From NCBI GenBank assembly GCA_945878795.1, contig CAMDWF010000069.1, positions 1 through 9,326 on the forward strand: a stretch of DNA of 9,326 nt, written 5' to 3'. Shown piece after piece: positions 1 through 5,485 of the stretch (position 1 is its first letter; the number at the start of each line of letters is the position of its first letter). The DNA comes from Synechococcus sp. UW140 (lineage in GTDB: Bacteria; Cyanobacteriota; Cyanobacteriia; PCC-6307; Cyanobiaceae). A program made the position numbers and the translations under genes. A model generated the notes under the pieces. That model was not told where the DNA came from. It worked only from the letters and a program-made list of their open reading frames with translations, and searched no databases.

Positions 1-222
1 GACGGCTGCGTCAGGTATGGCCAGGGCCTGTTGGGCCCGGCGGGCTTTAGCCGTATCGCGGCAAGCCATCAGCACGTGCCAACCGCGGTTCACCAAGGCC
101 TGGGTCGCAAACAAACCAACCCCCGAGGAGGCCCCAGTGATCAACACCGTGCCGGGAATGCTGGCCCCAGGGGGGACCGGGGCCGCCAAAGGAGCGGTTT
201 GCTCACCGGAGATCGGAGGCAT
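1..222 (-). CDS. por: Light-dependent protochlorophyllide reductase, N-terminal part (truncated by window edge)
   Basis: Reduces protochlorophyllide to chlorophyllide with NADPH in light, a late step of chlorophyll synthesis. Only the first 74 codons are present; the gene continues past the left edge. After a Pro/Ala-rich leader of about 24 residues comes the first Rossmann strand and glycine-rich NADPH motif TGASSGVG (residues 29-36). The stretch RGWHVLMACRD (about 52-62) follows; it is characteristic of the POR branch of short-chain dehydrogenases rather than of generic SDRs. The catalytic Tyr-x-x-x-Lys lies outside the window. The ATG at 222 is the first in-frame start; no Shine-Dalgarno is visible in front of it. 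It lies 66 bases downstream of the hypothetical gene and in line with psaM. Another SDR remains possible because only the N-terminus is visible. Confidence 0.85.
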   Translation of the reverse strand, partial: MPPISGEQTAPLAAPVPPGASIPGTVLITGASSGVGLFATQALVNRGWHVLMACRDTAKARRAQQALAIPDAAV

Positions 223-288
223 GGAGGAAATTTGAAGGGGCGAAAAGCGGTCCGTGGAACCGGACCCCAGCGAGGCCCGGCAGCAAGC

Positions 289-930
289 TCAATGGCCGCC
301 GAAATCGCCTGGCCGAGCCAGCCCAACCGTCCCGGTAGCTGGCGCCGTGGCGGCCGTCTTGGCGGAGGCCAGGGGCCCTGGCGCTAGCTGGGGGGCGGCG
401 GGATCCGTGGCGTTGTCGAGGGTCTTGGCGGGGGCAGCAGGGGCCTTGTTGGTGGCAGCAGGGGCCTGCCAGACCACCCGCAGGCGGTTGGGGGCAATCC
501 ACTGGCTCTGTTCCCGGGCCAGGGTCTTCTCCCCAGACACCAGGAACAGACGGTCGAAGCGTTGCTGGGCTTTGGTGAGTTGGGCGGTCTCGATCTGGAG
601 CACAGCCGCCAGCTCGCCCTGCCGGTCCATGCGGGCCTGGTAGGCCGACGCGACGCGGACCAGGCTGACGCCTGTGACCATCACCAGCCCAACCTTGACG
701 CCAAGGCCAATCAGGCTGCAAAGCAGATCCTGCTTGCCCAGGTGGGCCGCCCCCACCTCCGCCCTGGGCCTGGGGGCCCCGGCGGAGGTGGCATTGGCGC
801 CGCCTGCCTGGCGGGCCCGTTGTCGGGAGGCGGTGCCGGCGGGACGGGGGTGTTCGCTGGCGGAGGAACGACCCGAACGGCGACGGGACTCAGGGGCGGA
901 ATCGGGGGATTGGGGGGATCTGGATCGCAC
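289..930 (-). CDS. Hypothetical membrane-anchored protein with a coiled coil, between psaM and por
   Basis: I do not recognise a named family. The 213-residue protein has a long disordered N-terminus rich in Arg, Ser, Ala and Pro (residues 1-65). One hydrophobic segment follows (about 69-93), consistent with a single membrane span. Next is a charged heptad-like helix (about 97-140, with alternating Glu, Gln, Leu and Arg), a short conserved-looking block ending SQWIAPNRLRVVWQ (142-155), and an Ala/Pro-rich tail. The basic N-terminus suggests it faces the cytoplasm. This layout resembles small bitopic division proteins such as FtsL or DivIC, but that is only architectural analogy. The start is a GTG at 930; the frame upstream reaches a stop within 18 bases and offers no ATG, and no ribosome site is evident. 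It probably shares a transcript with psaM and por. Confidence 0.7.
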   Translation of the reverse strand: MRSRSPQSPDSAPESRRRSGRSSASEHPRPAGTASRQRARQAGGANATSAGAPRPRAEVGAAHLGKQDLLCSLIGLGVKVGLVMVTGVSLVRVASAYQARMDRQGELAAVLQIETAQLTKAQQRFDRLFLVSGEKTLAREQSQWIAPNRLRVVWQAPAATNKAPAAPAKTLDNATDPAAPQLAPGPLASAKTAATAPATGTVGLARPGDFGGH

Positions 931-951
931 CGGAGGGGCCTGGGGTCATAA

Positions 952-972
952 GGGACCGCTTCTAGCGGGCCC
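952..972 (-). promoter_or_regulatory. Hairpin between psaM and the hypothetical gene
   Basis: GGG (952-954) and CCGCT (956-960) pair with AGCGG (964-968) and CCC (970-972), leaving a three-base loop and one mismatch, so eight Watson-Crick pairs. It lies 26 bases after the psaM stop and 21 before the next start. It overlaps the 12-base palindrome GGGCCCGGGCCC (967-978). On the minus-strand RNA it is followed by UUAUGA rather than a U-tract, so it is not a classic intrinsic terminator. It may be an attenuator, a processing site or a 3'-end stabiliser for the short psaM message. Confidence 0.45.
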
Positions 973-998
973 GGGCCCCATTGCCAAGGCCTCCGACC

Positions 999-1103
999 TC
1001 AGGCTTTGTAAAGACTGAAGCTGAGCCGAACGGCAAGCACCCCGGCGTGGGCGGCCACTATCAAGGCGATCAGGATTTGGGTCTGGGTGAGCGAGGTGAC
1101 CAT
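999..1103 (-). CDS. psaM: Photosystem I reaction center subunit XII (PsaM)
   Basis: A 34-residue single-span thylakoid membrane peptide of photosystem I, close to the usual length of about 30 residues. The N-terminal part reads TQTQILIALIVAA (residues 6-18) and the C-terminal half contains LAVRLSFSLYK (23-33). This matches the PsaM pattern of a TQ-start, a hydrophobic helix, then R-L-x-x-x-L-Y-K. The start is ATG at 1103 and the stop TGA at 999-1001. It is transcribed away from crr6 and towards the hypothetical gene and por, placing a PSI subunit ahead of a chlorophyll-synthesis gene. No Shine-Dalgarno is seen. The identification rests on recognition of a very short protein plus the photosynthetic neighbourhood. 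Confidence 0.88.
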   Translation of the reverse strand: MVTSLTQTQILIALIVAAHAGVLAVRLSFSLYKA

Positions 1104-1189
1104 GTCTTGCAGATAAAAACGGACCGCCCCATTCTTCGGCCTTAGCTAGCTACGGTCCAGCCTTAGCCGAGGCCCTGTCACAGCTCTTG
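1104..1189. promoter_or_regulatory. Divergent promoter region between psaM and crr6
   Basis: These 86 bases must hold the 5' signals for both divergent genes. They contain a direct repeat GCCTTAGC at 1139-1146 and 1160-1167, spaced 21 bases apart (two helical turns). There is a perfect palindrome TAGCTAGCTA at 1143-1152 and an inverted repeat GGACCG (1121-1126) / CGGTCC (1153-1158). On the psaM side an A/T-rich block (1112-1119) could serve as a -10 element, but I see no good -35 box. No strong ribosome site precedes either gene. Confidence 0.45.
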
Positions 1190-1675
1190 ATGGCATCGCC
1201 CCCCCCCGCCCCCCGGGCCACGGCCCTCGAAATCGGGGCCCTCGACCTCACCAGCCTCTCGCCCCTGGCCCAACGGTCGGCCCGGGAGCTACTGGCCCTC
1301 TCCGGCCAGGTGCCCCTCGACCTGGAGTGGCCCCGGCCGGCCGAAGATCCCCGCGAGCTCTCCGAAATCCCCGAAGTGCGCTTGTGGTGCCTCAGGGCCG
1401 ATGCTTTGTATCCCTGGTTGCCCCTGGTGCTGGAGCGGAGCCAGGGAACCCTGACACGCCATGTGGCCATGCTGCTGCCCCACAGCTTCAGCCGCACCGA
1501 GGGCATTCGCTTTGCCCCCGACAGCCTCGAACTGTGGATCAGCCATCGGCTTTTCCTGTTGGACCACTGGGCCCGGGCAGAGGGTCTGGATTGCCGCCAG
1601 GGCCTGGGCCAGATGGCGGCCGTGCTCGGTTTTGAGTTGGCGCCTTCGTTCTGGGCGGCCCTCAGCGGAGCCTGA
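1190..1675 (+). CDS. crr6: CRR6-family NdhI maturation factor (DUF1817)
   Basis: An assembly factor for the photosynthetic NDH-1 complex. The family is named after Arabidopsis CRR6, needed to build the NDH subcomplex that contains NdhI; the protein is expected to be soluble in the cytoplasm. The 161 residues match the family in length and signatures: DPRELSEIPEVRLW (53-66), YPWLPLVL (74-81), RTEGIRF (102-108), and a C-terminal LFLLDHW (121-127) followed by an MAAVLGFEL-type helix (142-150). I chose ATG 1190; a TTG directly before it at 1187 is a less likely start. Codons 4-6 lie in a run of nine C (1199-1207), followed by G and six more C. The next gene starts shortly after its TGA, so the two are probably co-transcribed. 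Confidence 0.9.
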   Translation: MASPPPAPRATALEIGALDLTSLSPLAQRSARELLALSGQVPLDLEWPRPAEDPRELSEIPEVRLWCLRADALYPWLPLVLERSQGTLTRHVAMLLPHSFSRTEGIRFAPDSLELWISHRLFLLDHWARAEGLDCRQGLGQMAAVLGFELAPSFWAALSGA

Positions 1676-1702
1676 CGGCGTGGCCCACCGGTCCACTAGC
1701 CC

Positions 1703-1708
1703 AGGAGG
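1703..1708 (+). promoter_or_regulatory. Perfect Shine-Dalgarno AGGAGG ahead of an out-of-frame ATG
   Basis: AGGAGG lies six bases before the ATG at 1715, an ideal ribosome site. That ATG is not in frame with the transferase gene as written. It would be in frame if the nine-G run at 1728-1736 had eight G. Confidence 0.6.
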
Positions 1709-1774
1709 CCCCCCATGCTCCCCTGCCGGGGGGGGGCCGCGGCCCCAGGTGGGTTGGCTGGCGCCCAGCCGGCT

Positions 1775-1782
1775 GGAGGGGA
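1775..1782 (+). promoter_or_regulatory. Ribosome binding site for the transferase ATG at 1791
   Basis: GGAGGGGA ends eight bases before ATG 1791. It is the only good Shine-Dalgarno that serves an in-frame start of this gene, and it decided the start chosen here. Confidence 0.5.
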
Positions 1783-1790
1783 CCTGGCCC

Positions 1791-2546
1791 ATGGCCATCG
1801 ACAACTGGTTGTTGGACAACGCCATGGCGACCAGGGCCGCCACCAGCGAGGCAGAGCTAGCAGCGGGGTGCTTGCCAGCCGCCCTGGCGGGCACGCTGCG
1901 GTTCTACCAATGGCCGCGACCCACCCTCTCGCTGGGTTTCCATCAGCAACGCCTGCCGGCCCATTGGCTGGAGCTGGCGGCCGCGGGGGTGATTGATCTG
2001 GTGCGCCGCCCCAGCGGCGGCCGGGCCGTCCTGCACGGGGGCGATCTCACCTATGCCCTGATCTGGCCCTCGCCACCCCCCCAGCGGGCCGAGGCCTATC
2101 GGCGGGCCTGCCGGTGGCTGCAGCGGGGATTCGCTGCCATCGATCTGCCCCTGGGATTTGGTGAGGCCGCCATCAATCGCGATCGGGACAGTTGCTTCGC
2201 CACCAGCACCGCCGCTGACCTGGTCCATGCCGATGGCAGCAAGCGCATCGGCAGCGCCCAGCTCTGGCGCCGCGGTGCCCTGCTGCAGCACGGCAGCATC
2301 TTGATCCAGCCCCAGAGGGCCCTTTGGCGCGAGCTCTTTGGCGTCGATCCCCCCGTTCTGCCCGATCTACCGGTGACAACGGCGGAGCTGATCAGCCTGC
2401 TGGTGGCCCAGGCCCGGCTGCACCTGCCCCAGGCCGAAGCGGACCAGGGCGTGGAACTGGTGACGCTGGAGCAGGCCGCAGTGCCATGGGAAGCCATCGC
2501 CGCCCAGCGCCCCGCCTATCAAGTGGTAGGCGCCTCAGTGACCTGA
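1791..2546 (+). CDS. LipM-like octanoyltransferase / lipoate-protein ligase family protein
   Basis: A member of the BPL/LplA/LipB fold that moves octanoyl or lipoyl groups onto carrier proteins of the glycine cleavage system or 2-oxoacid dehydrogenases. Visible elements (from ATG 1791): LRFYQWPRPTLSLGFHQ (36-52), the acyl-binding RRPSGGRAVLHGG (72-84), and a DSCFATS segment whose Cys135 lies where LipM keeps its catalytic cysteine. Then come Lys151 and GSAQ (154-157), and LLQHGSI (164-170). The Cys points to LipM-type octanoyl transfer rather than ATP-dependent lipoate ligation; this is inference from alignment by eye. At 251 residues it is slightly short: relatives usually carry a Trp-containing stretch before MAID, and GWLAPSRLEGTWP is encoded just upstream. 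GTG 1749, GTG 1680, or ATG 1715 with a frame correction are therefore alternative starts. The tail overlaps the protease gene by 28 bases. Confidence 0.83.
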   Translation: MAIDNWLLDNAMATRAATSEAELAAGCLPAALAGTLRFYQWPRPTLSLGFHQQRLPAHWLELAAAGVIDLVRRPSGGRAVLHGGDLTYALIWPSPPPQRAEAYRRACRWLQRGFAAIDLPLGFGEAAINRDRDSCFATSTAADLVHADGSKRIGSAQLWRRGALLQHGSILIQPQRALWRELFGVDPPVLPDLPVTTAELISLLVAQARLHLPQAEADQGVELVTLEQAAVPWEAIAAQRPAYQVVGASVT

Positions 2547-3823
2547 ACCTCGCCGCTGCTCAGCATCGAGCGGGCCACCTGGGCCAGGGCCAGACCCTTG
2601 GGATAGGCATTGTGGCGTCGGGCCCAGGCCAGCAAAGGGGGAGGCAAGCGCACCCCAAGCCGGCTGAGGACCACCTCAGCCAGGTCGGGACGCTCGAGGG
2701 TGCCCGTAGGCAGGCCCGCCGGGCTCAGCACCAGCAGCCGGCTGACTTCAGGGTCATCCAGCCGCAGGACCGCCTGCCAGAGGGGCGCCTGCTCGGGGAT
2801 GGAGGGCAGGGTGCCCAGGGGTTGGGCATGGTCACCGATGCGTTCGCCGTCCCAGCGCTGGACGGGTAGGGCTTGCAGGGGCCCATCGTCGATGACCCCC
2901 TGCCAGCGGCCCCGGTCACACACCAGGATCCAGGGGGGCAGGCCTGGGATTTCAGCAGCAGCGGGAACCGCCGTACTGGCTACCGCAGGATCGGCTACCT
3001 CAGGCTCACCTCCCTGGAGTCGCTGCTGACTCAATTGGCGCAGGCTGCCGCTGGCCTCGACCACCCGAAAACGGCGGCGGCTGGCATCGGCGACCCGCCC
3101 TTCCTTCAACACGGTCTGGAGGCGCAGGAGCTGGGCCTGTCTACTGGCGGCTCCCAGGCCGAACCAGCCGAGCACCAACAGCCAGAGGCCCGACCCCCCA
3201 TTGCCTTTGAGCAGCATCCAGGTGCCCAGGCCCAAAGCCATCAAGGACAGGAATCGGCCGCAGCCATTGGCCACCTGGATCCCACGGCGTTGGCTGCCGC
3301 TGATCTGCCACACCAAAGCCTTGAGCAGCAGACCGCCATCAAGGGGGAGACCGGGAAGCAGGTTGAAAAGGGCCAGGGTCAAATTTAGCCAACCCAGTTG
3401 CAGCACCATCTCGCCTAAGCCAGGCGCTAGCTGGCCCGCCGGGGCCCGCAGAGCCCAAAAGAGGCAGGCCAGGGCCAGGCTGACGGCGGGACCCGCTGCC
3501 GCCACCAGCGCCGCCCCCATGGGCGTGGCACATTCACGATCCACGCTGGCAACACCGCCCAACAAAAACAGGGTGATGCTGCGCACCTTCACCCCCTGGC
3601 TAAGGGCGACGAGGGAATGGCCCAGCTCATGCAAAAGCACCGAAACGAACAGCAACAACGCCGTCAGCAAGGCCAGGCCCCAAATCATCAGGTCGCCACC
3701 GCTGCCAACAGGGCGATAACTGCGCTCAAACGCCATCGTGCTGAGCAGCAGGATGACCAGCCAACTGGGCTGAATACGCAGGGGAATGCCCCAAAGACGG
3801 GCGATCTGCCAACCTTCAGCCAT
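2519..3823 (-). CDS. Site-2 protease family intramembrane zinc metalloprotease (M50) with CBS-like C-terminus
   Basis: Cleaves membrane-embedded substrates, typically anti-sigma factors or membrane-bound regulators. The zinc motif HELGH (residues 65-69) sits in the second hydrophobic segment. The third ligand Asp162 lies in NLLPGLPLDGG (154-164), an LDG-type site. Hydrophobic spans are visible at about 20-38, 47-72, 103-125, 140-157, 189-206 and 212-226. After a linker, residues about 296-386 look like CBS-type strands and helices (AVLRLDDPEVSRLLVLSPAG in 351-370), a degenerate ligand-sensing module common in cyanobacterial site-2 proteases. The 434 residues agree with a protease plus CBS architecture. 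ATG 3823 is immediately followed by a sensible N-terminus (WGIPLRIQPSW). It converges on the transferase gene (28-base overlap) and diverges from trpF with essentially no spacer. The substrate is not predictable. Confidence 0.9.
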   Translation of the reverse strand: MAEGWQIARLWGIPLRIQPSWLVILLLSTMAFERSYRPVGSGGDLMIWGLALLTALLLFVSVLLHELGHSLVALSQGVKVRSITLFLLGGVASVDRECATPMGAALVAAAGPAVSLALACLFWALRAPAGQLAPGLGEMVLQLGWLNLTLALFNLLPGLPLDGGLLLKALVWQISGSQRRGIQVANGCGRFLSLMALGLGTWMLLKGNGGSGLWLLVLGWFGLGAASRQAQLLRLQTVLKEGRVADASRRRFRVVEASGSLRQLSQQRLQGGEPEVADPAVASTAVPAAAEIPGLPPWILVCDRGRWQGVIDDGPLQALPVQRWDGERIGDHAQPLGTLPSIPEQAPLWQAVLRLDDPEVSRLLVLSPAGLPTGTLERPDLAEVVLSRLGVRLPPPLLAWARRHNAYPKGLALAQVARSMLSSGEVQVTEAPTT

Positions 3824-4556
3824 GGTGATCGTGCGGGGAGAGAGTCATCGGCAGACCTATAAAGGTTTCCATCTTCGCCAGAGGCGCTTGCCGCTGTTGA
3901 AAATCTGCGGCCTGCGTCAACCCGACCAGGCTGCCGCCATCGCTGGCATGGGTGTGGCGGCGATTGGGGTGATCGCGGTGCAGACCTCGCCGAGGTTTGT
4001 GCTGCCGGAGCAGCGGGCCGAGCTGTTTTTGGCGGCCAAAACCGCCAGCCCCGCCTGCCATGGGGTAGTGGTGGTGGCCGATCCCCAGGCAGATGATCTG
4101 AAGTGGCTCGGCAGCGGCCAGGGCCATGACATCCTGCAGCTCCACGGCCAGGAAAGTCCGGAGCGCTGCCAGGAATTGCGCCATTGCTTGGGGGTAAAGG
4201 TCTGGAAAGCCCTGAGGCTGCGCGAGCCCGCCGACCTGACCCGGGCCGCCCTCTACGCCCACCATGTCGATGGCTTGCTGCTGGATGCCTGGGCGGCCGA
4301 CCAACTCGGGGGTACGGGACAAAGACTGCCCCTGGAATGGCTGCGGGGGTTTGAGCCTGCGGTGCCGTGGTGGCTGGCGGGTGGAATTGCCAGTGATGCA
4401 TTGCCAGAAATTCTCTCCCAGGTGCGCCCCAACGGCCTGGATGTCTCCAGCGCCGTCGAGAAAAGCCCCGGAGACAAGGATCTCAAGCGGGTTGCGGACC
4501 TGGTTAGAACCATTAATCACTATGGGTACACAGCCGATTCAATAACCGATGATTGA
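3822..4556 (+). CDS. trpF: Phosphoribosylanthranilate isomerase (TrpF)
   Basis: Isomerises N-(5-phosphoribosyl)anthranilate in tryptophan synthesis; a cytoplasmic TIM barrel. From ATG 3822 the catalytic base Cys29 lies in LKICGLR (26-32). The general acid Asp155 lies in LLLDA (152-156). Phosphate is bound by LAGGI (185-189) and GLDVSSAVE (205-213), and DILQLHGQE (103-111) is also typical. The length is 244 residues, against 200-220 for most TrpF, because about 22 residues precede the first barrel strand. ATG 3822 overlaps the protease ATG on the other strand inside CCATGG and has no Shine-Dalgarno. TTG 3888, preceded by AGAGG and a TATAAA box, would give a 222-residue protein of normal size and leave room for promoters. 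The product call is firm and the start is not. The 3' end overlaps folE by 18 bases, convergently. Confidence 0.92.
   Translation: MVIVRGESHRQTYKGFHLRQRRLPLLKICGLRQPDQAAAIAGMGVAAIGVIAVQTSPRFVLPEQRAELFLAAKTASPACHGVVVVADPQADDLKWLGSGQGHDILQLHGQESPERCQELRHCLGVKVWKALRLREPADLTRAALYAHHVDGLLLDAWAADQLGGTGQRLPLEWLRGFEPAVPWWLAGGIASDALPEILSQVRPNGLDVSSAVEKSPGDKDLKRVADLVRTINHYGYTADSITDD
3856..3864. promoter_or_regulatory. Possible -10 element for trpF and/or the protease
   Basis: TATAAA at 3858-3863 is the best -10-like hexamer between the protease start and the trpF barrel. It reads as TTTATA on the other strand, so it could serve either divergent gene. No matching -35 is evident. It is plausible only if trpF starts downstream, for instance at TTG 3888. 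Confidence 0.3.
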
Positions 4557-5282
4557 TTCCTGCTGCTTGACAAGCTCGAAGAATTCCTGTTTGAGACTGG
4601 GATCACTACGAAAATCGCCACGAACCACCGAGTTGACCATGCTGGTTTGGGGTTCTTTCACGCCGCGCCACTTCATGCAGTAGTGCTGAGCTTTGAGCAG
4701 AATGGCCAGCCCCTGGGGCTTGCACAGCGCTTCAATCTCATCGGCGAGGATAATCACGGCCTCCTCCTGGATGTGGGGCCTGGAAAAAACCCAGTCGGCG
4801 ATTCGTGAAAATTTGGAGATGCCGATGACCTGCTCGCCGGGCTTAATACCTATCCAGCAATTTCCCATAATCGGTACAAGGTGATGGGAACAGGCGGAGC
4901 GGACGCTGATGGGTCCGACGGTATAAATTTCATCCAGGTCCTTAACATTAGGGAAACTGGCCACCTTGGGCTGGGGTAGGTAACGGCCCTTGAATACCTC
5001 CTGGAGATACATGCGAGCGACGCGCTCGGCCGTTTCTTCCGTATTGTGATCGTTATCGACATCGATCACAAGACTTTTTAACATCTCACGCACTTTGCCG
5101 GCAACCTCAATCTCAAGATGCTCAAGTTCTCCAGCCTCGATGTATTCAGAAATATTGTCGTTAGCAAGAAAGGGAACCCCTTGCAGCTGAAGGCGATTCT
5201 TGATTCTCTGGCTGACGGGAATCAGCAAGGAGTCAGAATTCTCCTGCCGACTGGATGGGTTGGAGGGGAGCGTCGATGTCAT
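4539..5282 (-). CDS. folE: GTP cyclohydrolase I
   Basis: Converts GTP to 7,8-dihydroneopterin triphosphate plus formate, the first step towards tetrahydrofolate and pterins; normally a cytoplasmic zinc-dependent decamer. Zinc ligands are visible as Cys131 and His134 in CSHHLVP (131-137) and Cys202 in HYCMKWRGV (200-208). HNTEETAERVARMY (79-92) and QTSMVNSVVRGDF (212-224) are further family blocks. The first 40 or so residues are a variable extension, giving 247 residues against about 220 for bacterial FolE. ATG 5282 opens with MTSTLPS, a start I recall from picocyanobacterial FolE. Hand-counted 60-base blocks here are 43-47% GC, far below the 77% of a block in crr6. The 3' end overlaps trpF by 18 bases; a 203-base gap separates it from accA. 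Confidence 0.95.
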   Translation of the reverse strand: MTSTLPSNPSSRQENSDSLLIPVSQRIKNRLQLQGVPFLANDNISEYIEAGELEHLEIEVAGKVREMLKSLVIDVDNDHNTEETAERVARMYLQEVFKGRYLPQPKVASFPNVKDLDEIYTVGPISVRSACSHHLVPIMGNCWIGIKPGEQVIGISKFSRIADWVFSRPHIQEEAVIILADEIEALCKPQGLAILLKAQHYCMKWRGVKEPQTSMVNSVVRGDFRSDPSLKQEFFELVKQQESIIGY

Positions 5283-5485
5283 GGGTTTTATCGGATGTGG
5301 CCAGCTGCAGGCATAGACATTGATTGATGTCCTGATCTTGTGCAGTTAGGCCAAAAGAAAATGGCTTGAGAGTGCCAGGTCATTCCAAAGCATGGCACGG
5401 CTTCGCAAGAAATGTGGTCGTCCGGAAGAGGCTGGGGGGAGGGGTCTCCGAACCAGGCCCCAGGCCCGGCCCCGCCCACTGCTGC
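5283..5485. other. Gap between accA and folE, probable folE promoter region
   Basis: I see no coding sequence here. Downstream of accA it starts with a G/C-rich block (about 5432-5480) lacking a T-tract. It then holds an inverted repeat GTGCCA (5372-5377) / TGGCAC (5393-5398) with 15 bases between the arms. A second dyad, GACAT (5316-5320) / ATGTC (5327-5331), lies 34-49 bases before the folE ATG, where an operator or promoter would sit. No Shine-Dalgarno precedes folE. In relatives I recall a short-chain dehydrogenase gene at this place; no remnant is recognisable. Confidence 0.5.

Noticed and set aside
562..951. Plus-strand Gly-rich open frames opposite the hypothetical gene
   Set aside because: Low-complexity Gly/Arg translations with no protein-like pattern, whereas the minus strand gives a membrane span plus coiled coil and is co-directional with psaM and por.
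1461..1790. Extension of the transferase frame back to ATG 1461
   Set aside because: It runs through crr6 in another frame and encodes Cys/Arg/Trp-rich sequence typical of a shadow of a GC-rich gene. Only the part after about 1749 looks family-like.
5432..5485. An intrinsic terminator after accA
   Set aside because: The G/C-rich stretch has only short self-pairing GGCC elements and no T-tract on the minus strand.
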